Assembly (NCBI RefSeq): GCF_017894385.1
Contig: NZ_CP059560.1
Span: forward strand, 5,092,501-5,156,500
Length of the DNA stretch: 64,000 nt
Direction of reading: 5' to 3'
Source of the DNA: Aromatoleum petrolei
Lineage (GTDB): Bacteria > Pseudomonadota > Gammaproteobacteria > Burkholderiales > Rhodocyclaceae
Below are positions 10,430 through 18,937 of the stretch, one piece after another. Each line of letters starts with the position of its first letter. The first letter of the stretch is position 1. The translations under genes and the position numbers were made by a program. The notes under the pieces were generated by a model. The model saw nothing but the letters and a program-made list of their open reading frames with translations. It did no database searches and was not told the origin of the DNA.

Positions 10430-10672
10430 ATGAATTCAATTGCACTTATTCGCGAATTTCTCGACGAACGCTTGGGTGTGGCATCCGAGAAGGTCGTTCC
10501 GGATGCGCTATTGGTGGACCTCGGGGTCGACTCGCTGATGATGCTCGAACTGATGTTCGCGTTCGAAGACCGCTTCGGAATCAAGGTCCCGAGCGATCTC
10601 GAGAACCCGAGAAGCGTCGGCGACATGGTGGCGGCCATGGACGGCCTGATCGCCGCCGCCGGCGCGCACTGA
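10430..10672 (+). CDS. Acyl carrier protein
   Basis: An 80-residue acidic carrier protein. The phosphopantetheine attachment site is the serine of LGVDSLMMLEL near residue 36, in the classic D-S-L context. It is not the housekeeping acpP by context, since the other fab genes are absent; it is more likely dedicated to the ketoacyl synthase that starts four bases later. A -10-like TATAAA (10413-10418) lies only about 11 bases before the ATG and no clear Shine-Dalgarno is visible, so the transcript leader may be very short. Confidence 0.9.
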   Translation: MNSIALIREFLDERLGVASEKVVPDALLVDLGVDSLMMLELMFAFEDRFGIKVPSDLENPRSVGDMVAAMDGLIAAAGAH

Positions 10673-10675
10673 ACC

Positions 10676-11929
10676 ATGGTCCGGCGTCGGGTTGCGATCA
10701 CGGGCCTCGGATTGGTCAGCCCGTTCGGTGGCGATCTCGCGGATTTCTTCAGCCGCCTGTGCGCCGGAGAAACGGCGATCCGGTATCTGCTCACCGACGA
10801 TCAGCCGCGCCCGCTGTCGATTCCCTTTGTCGCATGTCCGGCGTTCGATGCCGATGCTGTGCTCGGCAAGCCGCTGGCCGCGATGATGGACCGCTTCGCA
10901 CAACTCGGCATGGCGGCAGCCTTCGACGCGTGGGACTCCGCCGGCCTCCCGCGCAGCGCCGGTGAAGAATCGCGCGACGACTGGGGCGTATCCTGGGGCA
11001 CTGCACTCGGCGGCACCCTTGCCTATGAAAAGGGCTATCGCGAACTGTGGCAGCGGGGCCGCGAACGCCTGTCACCGCTCTCGGTGCTGCTCGGCATGAA
11101 CAACGCCGCCAATGCCCACATCTCGATCCAGCTCGGATTGGGGGGCGCGAGCACGAGCCACACCGTCGCCTGCGCGTCGTCGGCCGTCGCCATTGGCGAA
11201 GCCTTCCGGCGCGTGCGCTCGGGCGAAGCGACGGTCATGGTGACCGGCGGCTCCGACGTGCCGCAAGCCTACGGCGTCGCGCGTGCGTGGGAAGCCCTGC
11301 GCGTGATGGCCCCCGGCAACGCGGAAACCTCGCCCACCGCCTGCCGCCCCTTCGCCAGCGATCGCCGCGGCCTGGTTCTCGGCGAAGGCGGGGCGGCACT
11401 GGTCCTGGAGGACTGGGATCACGCGCTTGATCGCGGCGCAAGCATACACGGGGAGATCGTCGGCTACGGAGCAAGCTGCGACCACAGCCACCTCGTGCGC
11501 CCCGAAGCTGCCGGCCAGGTCCGCGCCATGCAGGCGGCGCTTGCCGACGCGGGACTGGCCGCCGACGACGTCGGCTACGTCAATGCCCATGGCACCGCAA
11601 CCGCGGAAGGCGATCCGGTCGAAATCGCTGCACTCAAGTCAGTGTTCGGCGAACGGGCGAAAACGCTGCCAGTGAGCGCGACCAAATCGATGCACGGTCA
11701 CCTGCTCGGCGCTGCGGGCGCCATCGAGGCGATCGCCTCCGTACTCGCGCTGCGCGACGATACATTGCCGCCCACCATCAACCTTGACGGCAATCTCGAC
11801 CCCGCCTGCACCGGCGTCGAACACCTGACCGGCGCCTGCCACGGAGCCGCAGTGCGAGCGGCACTCTCGAATTCATTCGCCTTCGGCGGCAGCAACGCCG
11901 TCCTCGTTTTCCGCGCTGTCCGCCAATAA
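10676..11929 (+). CDS. Beta-ketoacyl-ACP synthase, KAS II (FabF) type
   Basis: A 417-residue condensing enzyme that would extend an acyl chain with malonyl-ACP. The catalytic triad is intact: Cys in TVACASSAVAIGEA (about residue 165), His in NAHGTATAEGDPVE (about 303) and His in KSMHGHLLGAAGAIE (about 338). The C-terminal SNSFAFGGSNAVLVF is typical of FabF-type enzymes. It starts four bases after the ACP stop and precedes an ICMT-like methyltransferase, which suggests a dedicated acyl-modifying pathway and not bulk fatty-acid synthesis. It could also be a polyketide-type synthase; the sequence alone does not decide. Confidence 0.92.
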   Translation: MVRRRVAITGLGLVSPFGGDLADFFSRLCAGETAIRYLLTDDQPRPLSIPFVACPAFDADAVLGKPLAAMMDRFAQLGMAAAFDAWDSAGLPRSAGEESRDDWGVSWGTALGGTLAYEKGYRELWQRGRERLSPLSVLLGMNNAANAHISIQLGLGGASTSHTVACASSAVAIGEAFRRVRSGEATVMVTGGSDVPQAYGVARAWEALRVMAPGNAETSPTACRPFASDRRGLVLGEGGAALVLEDWDHALDRGASIHGEIVGYGASCDHSHLVRPEAAGQVRAMQAALADAGLAADDVGYVNAHGTATAEGDPVEIAALKSVFGERAKTLPVSATKSMHGHLLGAAGAIEAIASVLALRDDTLPPTINLDGNLDPACTGVEHLTGACHGAAVRAALSNSFAFGGSNAVLVFRAVRQ

Positions 11930-11962
11930 GACGGGAAGAGCCGCCGTCACGCGGAAACGCCG

Positions 11963-12508
11963 ATGAGCCTGCCGATCTCAAATCTGCCGCTGCTGCTGAC
12001 CGGCACCGCCGGCCTGCTATGGCTGTCGCGCAAGCCGCTGCGCAATCCCGGCAGCCACGGCTTCTACCGCTTCTTCGCGTGGGAGACGATCCTCGCGCTG
12101 ACGCTACTCAATCGCGAGCCGGCAGGTGATCAACTGCTTTCCGAAGCCCTGCTGCAACTGAGCCTGCTCCCGCTGGTCTTCGGCTTCATCGCCCTGCGCC
12201 GCGAGGGCAAGCGCGACACCACCCGTCGCGACGACGGCTCGCTCTACAGCTGGGAAAAGACCTCCGAGCTCGTCACGCGCGGCATCTTCGGCCTCATTCG
12301 CCACCCGATGTACAGCGCGCTGCTCGCGCTGAACTGGGGCATGTTCTTCCGCGCCCCCGGTTGGCCCGCCTTCGCGCTCGCCCTTTTCGGAAGCGCCTGC
12401 GTGCTGCTGACCGCGCTGGCCGATGAAAAGGAATGCGTCGCCTATTTCGGCCAGGCCTACATCGACTACATGCAGGGCACGCGCCGCTTCATTCCGTGGC
12501 TGTTCTGA
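11963..12508 (+). CDS. Isoprenylcysteine/phospholipid methyltransferase-like membrane protein
   Basis: A 181-residue membrane protein with several hydrophobic spans. Its C-terminal half carries the SAM-binding signature of the ICMT/PEMT superfamily: GLIRHPMYSALLALNWG (the RHPxY motif, about residues 112-128), then the conserved acidic ADEKECVAYFGQAYIDYMQ and a final RFIPWLF. Related proteins methylate carboxyl or amino groups of lipids or small hydrophobic molecules. It follows the ketoacyl synthase by 33 bases on the same strand, so it probably modifies the product of the ACP/KAS pair. The substrate is unknown. Confidence 0.8.
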   Translation: MSLPISNLPLLLTGTAGLLWLSRKPLRNPGSHGFYRFFAWETILALTLLNREPAGDQLLSEALLQLSLLPLVFGFIALRREGKRDTTRRDDGSLYSWEKTSELVTRGIFGLIRHPMYSALLALNWGMFFRAPGWPAFALALFGSACVLLTALADEKECVAYFGQAYIDYMQGTRRFIPWLF

Positions 12509-12550
12509 TCGGCAGGAACCGTGCGGATGAGGGGGCCCTTGTCGCGGCGC

Positions 12551-13378
12551 TCAAAGCGCCTGCGCCGGCATCGGTGCACCGGCCTCGATCGCCGGATAGT
12601 CCCCGTACCCATCCGGCCACGGGGTGAGGATCTCGAATCCCTCTGCGGTGACGGCGACCATGTGTTCCCACTGTGCCGACAGCGAATGATCCTTGGTCAC
12701 CACGGTCCAGCCGTCACCCAGTTCGCGGGTTTCGGGGCGCCCCGCGTTGATCATCGGTTCGATCGTGAACACCATGCCGGGCTCCAGCGTCAGGCCGGCT
12801 CCGGGCCGGCCATAGTGGAGGACTTGTGGCTCGTCGTGGTACACGTCGCCGATGCCGTGGCCGCAATATTCACGAACGACGGTAAAGCCTTCGCGCTGGG
12901 CGACGCTCTGGATGGCGTGGCCGATATCACCGAGCGTTGCACCGGGACGGACGGCAAGGATGCCCGCGCGCATGGCTTCATAGGTGGTGCGCACGAGTCG
13001 CCGGGCGAGGACGCCGGGTTTTCCGACGAAGTACATGCGGCTGCTGTCGCCGTACCAGCCGTCCTTGACCACGGCCACGTCGATGTTGAGGATGTCTCCG
13101 CTGGTCAGTCGTTTTGCGGACGGGATGCCGTGGCACACGACGTGGTTCGCCGAAGCGCAGATCGTCTTCGGATAGCCGTGATAGCCGATATTCGCCGGAA
13201 TGGCTCGCTGAACGTTCACGATGTAGTCGTGGCAGATGCGGTCGAGTTCGTCGGTGGTCACGCCCGGCCGCACGTGCTCTCCGATCATGCGGAGGACGTC
13301 GGCGGCCAATGCGCCGGCTCGACGTGCCAATTCGATCTCCGCCTGCGAGCGAATCGGGATCTGCTGCTTCTTTGCCAT
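12551..13378 (-). CDS. map: Methionine aminopeptidase, type I
   Basis: A 275-residue metallopeptidase that removes the initiator methionine from nascent proteins. The start taken is ATG 13378 (MAKKQQIPIRSQAEIELA). A longer frame to 13510 lies over the upstream gene. Metal ligands are visible in order: Asp in DILNIDVAVVKDGWYGDSSR (two aspartates), His in EYCGHGIGDVYHDEP, Glu in FTIEPMIN and Glu in QWEHMVAVT. Its ATG overlaps the stop of the ParD-like gene (TGATG), so translation is probably coupled. Confidence 0.95.
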   Translation of the reverse strand: MAKKQQIPIRSQAEIELARRAGALAADVLRMIGEHVRPGVTTDELDRICHDYIVNVQRAIPANIGYHGYPKTICASANHVVCHGIPSAKRLTSGDILNIDVAVVKDGWYGDSSRMYFVGKPGVLARRLVRTTYEAMRAGILAVRPGATLGDIGHAIQSVAQREGFTVVREYCGHGIGDVYHDEPQVLHYGRPGAGLTLEPGMVFTIEPMINAGRPETRELGDGWTVVTKDHSLSAQWEHMVAVTAEGFEILTPWPDGYGDYPAIEAGAPMPAQAL

Positions 13379-13602
13379 CAGGCTGCCCTGCCAAGGTTCG
13401 TCAGCGGGGAGGGCGCTCCGTGTGCCTCTTCTTCCTGAATCAGCAGCTGGCAGATTTCTCGGTAGCTCAGCGTGGGGTTGAGCTCCGCAAGCATCCCGAC
13501 GCGCAGCCAATGCTCGGCCTGGCTGTTAATGGAGCGACTGAGCGCGCCGCTGGTCCGGCGCAGGGCCTCATGCATCTGTTCCGAGATCTTGACGATTCCC
13601 AC
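13378..13602 (-). CDS. ParD-like antitoxin-type protein coupled to map
   Basis: A 74-residue protein beginning MGIVKISEQMHEALRR, with the ribbon-helix-helix look of ParD-like antitoxins (short beta segment, then two amphipathic helices with LSRSINSQAEHWLRVGM). No ParE-type toxin lies on either side. Instead the gene overlaps the map start by one base. This suggests a regulatory or housekeeping role, perhaps controlling the map operon, and not a toxin-antitoxin pair. The family assignment is by resemblance only. Confidence 0.72.
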   Translation of the reverse strand: MGIVKISEQMHEALRRTSGALSRSINSQAEHWLRVGMLAELNPTLSYREICQLLIQEEEAHGAPSPLTNLGRAA

Positions 13603-14015
13603 CGGGCTATCCTATCTACGTTGTGTATATGGTCCGTATATTACCATCAGCAGTCTGATCCGTTCCTCAGTTACCGGAATCTGGGATCGCGAGTCGGTGG
13701 GCAGCCCTCCCACATCGTGTGTGTGCTCGCATTCGAGAACGTCCTGCAGGCCGGCTGGGTCCCTCCGATCTGGCTGCTCATCATGGCCTCGTGCCGGCCC
13801 AGCGCCCGCGTGATCAGCTCCGGCTTGGGTTAGCCTCGCGCCAGGCGCCCGCTTTCGGCAGTGGCTCGTCGTACGGAAATGATTCAGAGTGCTGGATGAT
13901 ATTATCGAGTCCGCCGCGAAATTGATTGCCCGACATGACACGGCGTGCAGTCTCCGTTGCACTTCCCCGAAACCTCCTCGACACCCCCTACGGCCCGTCA
14001 GCCGAGGCGATACGA
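13603..14015. other. Intergenic region between the ParD-like gene and the diguanylate cyclase
   Basis: About 410 bases with divergent starts at both ends. The part next to the ParD-like gene is AT-rich (around 13615-13650, with repeated TATA-like words) and probably holds the map operon promoter. I see no convincing gene in it. Confidence 0.4.
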
Positions 14016-15899
14016 ATGAAGATCGCGTACCGTTGGATCGCAGCTGTGATCGCGATCATCTTCGTTGTCGACTTGCAACTTCACTTGCTTGCGCGCGAAA
14101 GCCTGGATCAGCTCGGGATACAGGCAGCGGCGACACTCAAGGTCTCGAGCAATGTCGTGCTGCGTCGGGCCGAGCAGCTCTTCGACACCTACGACCGCAC
14201 GCTCTCCGGCCTCAGCGAAGTCGTCGGGATAAGAGCCGGCCTCACCAAGCTCGAAATCCACCGTCTTCTAGTGCGACGTCATGCGATCACCCCCGACGTG
14301 CATTGGCTTCTGGTAACGCGCGCAGACGGTCAGCTTGCGGCGACGTCTTTGTCGTTTCCGGCGCCAGACTTGAACATCTCACATCGCGAGTACTACACGG
14401 CGCAGACCGACTCCTGGGATGCCGGCCTGTATATCGGACCGCCACTGGTCGATATGAGACGCGCCCGACGGTTCGTGCCGACCAGCCGCCGCATCACGAA
14501 CGATGGCGGCCTCTTCCTGGGCGTCGCCGTTGCCGCGGTCGATCAGGCCGGTCTGGCGAACATCCTGAGCGCCCAGGCCCTCCCGGAAGGTTACGTGCTG
14601 CGTCTGTTCCTCCGCGGTGGCGCGGCGCTTGCCTGCCTGCCCGACAGCGAGGATTGTTACACGCGCGACTGGTCGAAGACGCCGCTGTTCAGCGGCTTGC
14701 TCGACCGCGCGGCCGAGGGTGATTTCCGCGGCGGAGCACTATTCGGGGACGAATCGGCGCTTGGCGCGTACGCCAGTTCGGCGAAATACCCGCTCGTCGT
14801 CACGGCCACGGTCAGCGAGAGCCAGGTTCTCGCCCCGTGGCGGCAGATCGCTCGACGGTATGTAGCGATAGGCATAAGCAGCAATCTCGCGCTAATCCTC
14901 ATCGCCGTTTTTGCGTACCGCCAGTTTCAGCGGCGTCGCAAGGCCGTCGATGCGCTCGCGGAAGCCAACATCCACCTGGAGGAACGGGTGGCAGCACGCA
15001 CGAACGAACTGCGTCTGAGCGAGGCACGTGCGCGGCTCTTCATGAATACCGCGACCGACGCCGTGGTGGTGTGCGACCAGGAAAAAAAGATCGTCGAGTT
15101 CAATATGGCCGCAGAGCAGATGTTCGGCTATTCGGCGGGGGAGGCGCTTGGCCGCAGCCTCGGCTTCCTGCTTCCAGAGCCGGAAGCGATCGAAGACCTT
15201 CCGGTCAACCGTGCGACGGTCGCGGATGAATCCCCGATCCTGCAAACGCGGGAGCTCAAGGCTCAATCGAAGGACGGCCGCGAGTTTTTCATCGAAGCCA
15301 CCGTCGGCTGCACTGAAAACGCAGGTCCGGCGCTCTTCGTTTGCGTCATCCGCGACATCTCGGACCGCAAGGCCACTGAAGAAGAAATGCGGCGCCTGGC
15401 GACGACGGACGCCTTGACCGGCGTCCTAAACCGCGGCGCCTGGACCAGGCGGACCGAGGAGCTGATCGCCAATGCCAGACGATACGGGCGTCCGCTGACC
15501 CTGATGTCCCTCGACGCGGACAAGTTCAAGCACATCAACGACACCTATGGGCACCCCACGGGAGACCTTGTCCTCAAGGCGCTCGCGAAGGTGTTGAACG
15601 TGCGGGCGGGAGATATCGTCGGCCGCCTCGGCGGCGAGGAATTCGGCATCACGCTGCCCGAAACGGACGCCGAAGGTGCGCAGGAATTCGCCAGGCGCCT
15701 GCTGGGCCAGATCCGGCAGTGCCGCGTAAGCGACGGCGAACATACGCTGTCCTTCACCGTGAGCATCGGTTTGACGTCTTTCGACTGCGCCGGCGATGAC
15801 AGTCTCGAAGCGGCACTGAAGCGGGCTGACCGGGCGCTCTATGTTGCGAAGGAGCGGGGACGGGATCAATTCGTCCGGCTGGACGGGGATTGCGTTTGA
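14016..15899 (+). CDS. Membrane diguanylate cyclase: Cache - TM - PAS - GGDEF
   Basis: A 627-residue enzyme predicted to make c-di-GMP in response to a periplasmic signal. The start at 14016 (MKIAYRWIAAVIAIIFVVD) puts a transmembrane helix at residues 5-22; a frame open to 13926 would add 30 residues. A Cache-like periplasmic domain (30-285) is followed by a second membrane helix (GISSNLALILIAVFAY). Then come a coiled segment, a PAS domain (about 345-460) and a GGDEF domain. The active site is intact GGEEF (about residue 540) and is preceded by an RAGD inhibitory I-site five residues upstream, so product inhibition is expected. A Tn7-like module begins just after its stop. Confidence 0.9.
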   Translation: MKIAYRWIAAVIAIIFVVDLQLHLLARESLDQLGIQAAATLKVSSNVVLRRAEQLFDTYDRTLSGLSEVVGIRAGLTKLEIHRLLVRRHAITPDVHWLLVTRADGQLAATSLSFPAPDLNISHREYYTAQTDSWDAGLYIGPPLVDMRRARRFVPTSRRITNDGGLFLGVAVAAVDQAGLANILSAQALPEGYVLRLFLRGGAALACLPDSEDCYTRDWSKTPLFSGLLDRAAEGDFRGGALFGDESALGAYASSAKYPLVVTATVSESQVLAPWRQIARRYVAIGISSNLALILIAVFAYRQFQRRRKAVDALAEANIHLEERVAARTNELRLSEARARLFMNTATDAVVVCDQEKKIVEFNMAAEQMFGYSAGEALGRSLGFLLPEPEAIEDLPVNRATVADESPILQTRELKAQSKDGREFFIEATVGCTENAGPALFVCVIRDISDRKATEEEMRRLATTDALTGVLNRGAWTRRTEELIANARRYGRPLTLMSLDADKFKHINDTYGHPTGDLVLKALAKVLNVRAGDIVGRLGGEEFGITLPETDAEGAQEFARRLLGQIRQCRVSDGEHTLSFTVSIGLTSFDCAGDDSLEAALKRADRALYVAKERGRDQFVRLDGDCV

Positions 15900-15905
15900 G
15901 CAGCT

Positions 15906-16076
15906 GGACGCGAAATTAACGTTTCTATGCGAATGAATTGTCGTGAAAACTCAGCAGCTTAAATCCGACGTGGGGTCGTATTAGATCCCATCAATGGGAC
16001 GCAATTTACTTCGTCAAGAAATTCTGGAACCAATTATCCAAGCCGAGTGCTGCGGTTTTGGCGGGGACACAATTTC
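15906..16076 (+). repeat. Three short direct repeats, possible transposon-end binding sites
   Basis: Three related words occur in the same orientation between the cyclase stop and tnsA: GGACGCGAAATTAAC at 15907, GGGACGCAATTTAC near 15997 and GGGGACACAATTTCC near 16063. Tn7-like ends carry several transposase binding repeats on the tnsA side, so these are candidate TnsB sites. A TGT that could be the element's terminus occurs at 15939. I could not find the matching inverted copies at a far end. Confidence 0.4.
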
Positions 16077-16236
16077 CAGAGGATGTTGCCAGAACCTGTC
16101 TCAGAACTGAATGTCTCACAAACGTCCAACCCGAGGTGTAAGGTCCCCAAATCCGCCGGCAGATCCAGAAAATACCTCGAGCAGGCGTGGACTAAGCATT
16201 TAGGAGGCAGCTATCAAGCCGCCTAGGAGAGCTCAA

Positions 16237-16965
16237 ATGGGCGAGACCGGGCATAAGCATTCGAGCGGCCGGCTTGGCACTAGACTGCGTCACAAGCTAG
16301 CCGAAGCGTATTCGATAGCCAACGATAATCAGAGCAAACTCTGGTACGTCTTCAGTCCCCGAAGTGACCGCGATTGGGTCTTGAAAGGGAATTTGCAATG
16401 GGGTCACTTTCTTTGGGTCGAGTCCGACGCAACAGTTAAGACGGTCGAATATGGGGGCGTGGAGCATTCTGTTTCGGTCGGTGAGCAAATGCTGCTGACA
16501 CGGTTTGATGCCGTCCTCACATTTAAAGACGGGCGGATCGAGTACCGCGAAATCTTAGAATCTACCTCACTCGATGGGCTCTCAAGCGCAAGTCAGCTTA
16601 AGTGGGAGGAAAAAGTCGCTGCCGCGGTAAAAGTCGGTGTGCTCTACCGACGCTGCACCGATCGCGACATCTTCGCCTGTCCGCAAAAAATCATGAATTG
16701 GCAGCGTGTAATTGCTTGGCTTTCTGCTTTACGCGGCAACACTCTCGTCTCCGAAAATATCGCGGTATCCGCCCTAATTCATGCGAATGGCGGCGCAACA
16801 CTCGGCGACATACGCGCTCTCGGAAGCGCAGCAGAGCAGCCTGCCCTTGTAGCGGCAGCATTCCGAGGAGTCCTAAGTGGGGTATTTCGGGCCGACCTTG
16901 AGAGAGCGCCAGTGACGGACGACACCTTCATTGAGTCAGGAGACGAGCATGAAGGCCCACGGTAA
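16237..16965 (+). CDS. TnsA-like endonuclease of a Tn7-like transposon
   Basis: A 242-residue protein at the first position of a four-gene Tn7-like module. TnsA makes the 5' cuts that turn the element's movement into cut-and-paste. Residues around 75-115 (LTRFDAVLTFKDGRIEYREIL) resemble the Asp/Glu strand region of TnsA-type nucleases. The C-terminal part (about 150-220) is helical with a winged-helix look. The start is supported by AGGAG seven bases upstream. The end overlaps the tnsB start by 17 bases. The expected Q-x-K catalytic motif is not clear, so activity is uncertain and the call relies partly on gene order. Confidence 0.65.
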   Translation: MGETGHKHSSGRLGTRLRHKLAEAYSIANDNQSKLWYVFSPRSDRDWVLKGNLQWGHFLWVESDATVKTVEYGGVEHSVSVGEQMLLTRFDAVLTFKDGRIEYREILESTSLDGLSSASQLKWEEKVAAAVKVGVLYRRCTDRDIFACPQKIMNWQRVIAWLSALRGNTLVSENIAVSALIHANGGATLGDIRALGSAAEQPALVAAAFRGVLSGVFRADLERAPVTDDTFIESGDEHEGPR

Positions 16966-18925
16966 TCATTATACCTTTAAAACCTTACCACAAGAGTACC
17001 GTGATATCACTCGGTGGCGCTGCGTAGATGAAGACGCGTTGCAGGAGGAAGAGTTGCACCGTTTCGCAGCACTTCGGGAGGCCATTACTGCCTATGTGCG
17101 GACAGGGAAACTGTCTGGGCCAAGCAAGGCCTCGGGGGTCTCGGAAGAAGAGATTATCAGGCAATTAAACCGATGCGTCACCCTAGACCTCGAGGGTCAG
17201 TTGGTTGGATGGCCCGCGCTTTTGAAATTTTTGCGAATTGGCCGGTACTCCCGCGCTACTCCCCCACCTGTCGGTCCGGTCGGAACAGCGGCCGGTTTTG
17301 CAGGTGCCTTTTCGAAATTCCTTGGCGATCACCCGCAGATTCGCGAGCAGCTTGATGACCTAATCAAGAAAAGATCTCGGAAAGGAAAGATTCATGAAGT
17401 CCACAAATCCATCCGGCAGTTGGCACGCGATTTTGCTGATTTGTGTCGGGCGGCAGGTGTACGTGAGGATGAATACCCTTTGAACACAAAGTCCACCGCA
17501 CGAAAATCGATCGAGCGCTATGTCAACGACTTGGTTCAATGCGGCTCGCGGTCAGCGATAGCAGCCCGATACGGCCAGACTGCTGCAGATCGACTGTCCG
17601 TCGGCACGGGAATCAGCGCCTTTCCCTTAGCGCTTGCACCTTACGACGTTGGGGGAATCGACGCGCACGAGGAGCATTGTATCGGATGCATAATCGTAAA
17701 CGGGGTTGCTGGCCCACAGTTGGTACCCGTTGAGCGGATCTGGATTGTTTGCTTCTTGGATGAGATTAGTCGCGCGATTCTCGGGTATAGCGTGGGGATA
17801 CGAACAGAAATTTCCTCCGCAGTGGCTGAGCAAAGTTTAATCTTCAACCAGACTCCTTGGCAGCCACGACCACTTAGTATTCCAGGTTTTAAATATGCGG
17901 AAGGAGCCGGCTTCCCCTCAGGGGTAATCCCGGAGCTACTCGGATGCTTTCCGGCGGTTATCAAATTCGATAATGCCGCAGCCCATCACTCTATCCGCAT
18001 TTCAGAGAACGCGCGAAAGCGCATTGGCGCCGCGTTAACTTATGGCAAGGTGGCCGACTGGGCTCACAACCATGCCCTTGAACGCGTCTTCAAGACTCTT
18101 GAAACGTATGGGTTCCAGCGTCTGCCATCGACCACTGGGTCAAATACCCAAGATCCGGTTCGTCCAAAGAACCCGGTACGTGAGGCGATTCGGAATGGGA
18201 TTACGTTGGAAGGCCTGTTGGATCTGACGGATGTCGTACTGGCGAACTACAACGCCACACCGAGCGTCGGTTTGGGGGGGCAGTCACCTCTGCAGGTGCT
18301 GCGAAACCACCTTTTCCTCGTTAAACCGACCTTCCTTCCGCGACGGTTGCCGCCGCCGAGTGGCCATCGGCCCGAACTCGGCGTTGTAGTGGAGACCCGA
18401 TTCGTTCGCGGAAACACGAAGGAAGGCCGTCGGCCCTACGTCCAAATTGACCGTGTTCGATATACGGGACCTGTCCTCGCGCGTTCCTTTGGATTCATCG
18501 GGTCGCAGCTTCGTATACATATTCACGAGGCGAACATGCAGCAGGTGCAGGCCTACCTACCGTCCGGGATTGAGCTTGAGACACTTTCGGCGAACGGTGG
18601 ATGGGGACGCACACCTCATAGTCGGGAAATGCGTGCGCAGATTAATGCCCTGTGCGACGCCGGCGAACTCTGGGTGGGTTTTGGGGATGATCCCGTCGAA
18701 AAGCTTCTAGAGTATTACGCGAACAAAGCCTATAAGGAGGCACTCGAACGGCCAACTTCTGTTTCTAGGACAGGAACGAAACTCGCCAATGCCGCCTATG
18801 TCTCCGGCCTCCCAATCCCGACACAAACTCCGGGCAGTGAAGATGGCCAAGGGAATGCCACAGTGAGTCCCGGTCGTCCGGTTCCGGCGTCCGTTAAGCG
18901 CCCGATCTGGAAATCCGTGACCTAA
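16949..18925 (+). CDS. TnsB-like DDE transposase
   Basis: A 658-residue transposase with an rve/RNase H-type core. The start chosen is ATG 16949 with AGGAG seven bases ahead; an upstream TTG would also be in frame. The likely catalytic residues are Asp in YDVGGIDAHEEH (about residue 235), Asp in AVIKFDNAAAHHS (about 340) and Glu in NHALERVFKTLE (about 378). An N-terminal helical DNA-binding region (40-210) and a C-terminal barrel-like region follow the usual TnsB/TniA/Mu layout. Codon use and GC are clearly lower than in the flanking core genes, a sign of transfer. Confidence 0.88.
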   Translation: MKAHGNHYTFKTLPQEYRDITRWRCVDEDALQEEELHRFAALREAITAYVRTGKLSGPSKASGVSEEEIIRQLNRCVTLDLEGQLVGWPALLKFLRIGRYSRATPPPVGPVGTAAGFAGAFSKFLGDHPQIREQLDDLIKKRSRKGKIHEVHKSIRQLARDFADLCRAAGVREDEYPLNTKSTARKSIERYVNDLVQCGSRSAIAARYGQTAADRLSVGTGISAFPLALAPYDVGGIDAHEEHCIGCIIVNGVAGPQLVPVERIWIVCFLDEISRAILGYSVGIRTEISSAVAEQSLIFNQTPWQPRPLSIPGFKYAEGAGFPSGVIPELLGCFPAVIKFDNAAAHHSIRISENARKRIGAALTYGKVADWAHNHALERVFKTLETYGFQRLPSTTGSNTQDPVRPKNPVREAIRNGITLEGLLDLTDVVLANYNATPSVGLGGQSPLQVLRNHLFLVKPTFLPRRLPPPSGHRPELGVVVETRFVRGNTKEGRRPYVQIDRVRYTGPVLARSFGFIGSQLRIHIHEANMQQVQAYLPSGIELETLSANGGWGRTPHSREMRAQINALCDAGELWVGFGDDPVEKLLEYYANKAYKEALERPTSVSRTGTKLANAAYVSGLPIPTQTPGSEDGQGNATVSPGRPVPASVKRPIWKSVT

Positions 18926-18937
18926 AAGAGGGCTGTC

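Noticed and set aside
15939..15963. TGTCGTGAAAACTCAG as a Tn402/Tn5053-type terminal repeat
   Set aside because: It shares only the first bases with the conserved TGTCATTTTCAG end, and no inverted partner was found; kept only as a possible Tn7-like terminus.
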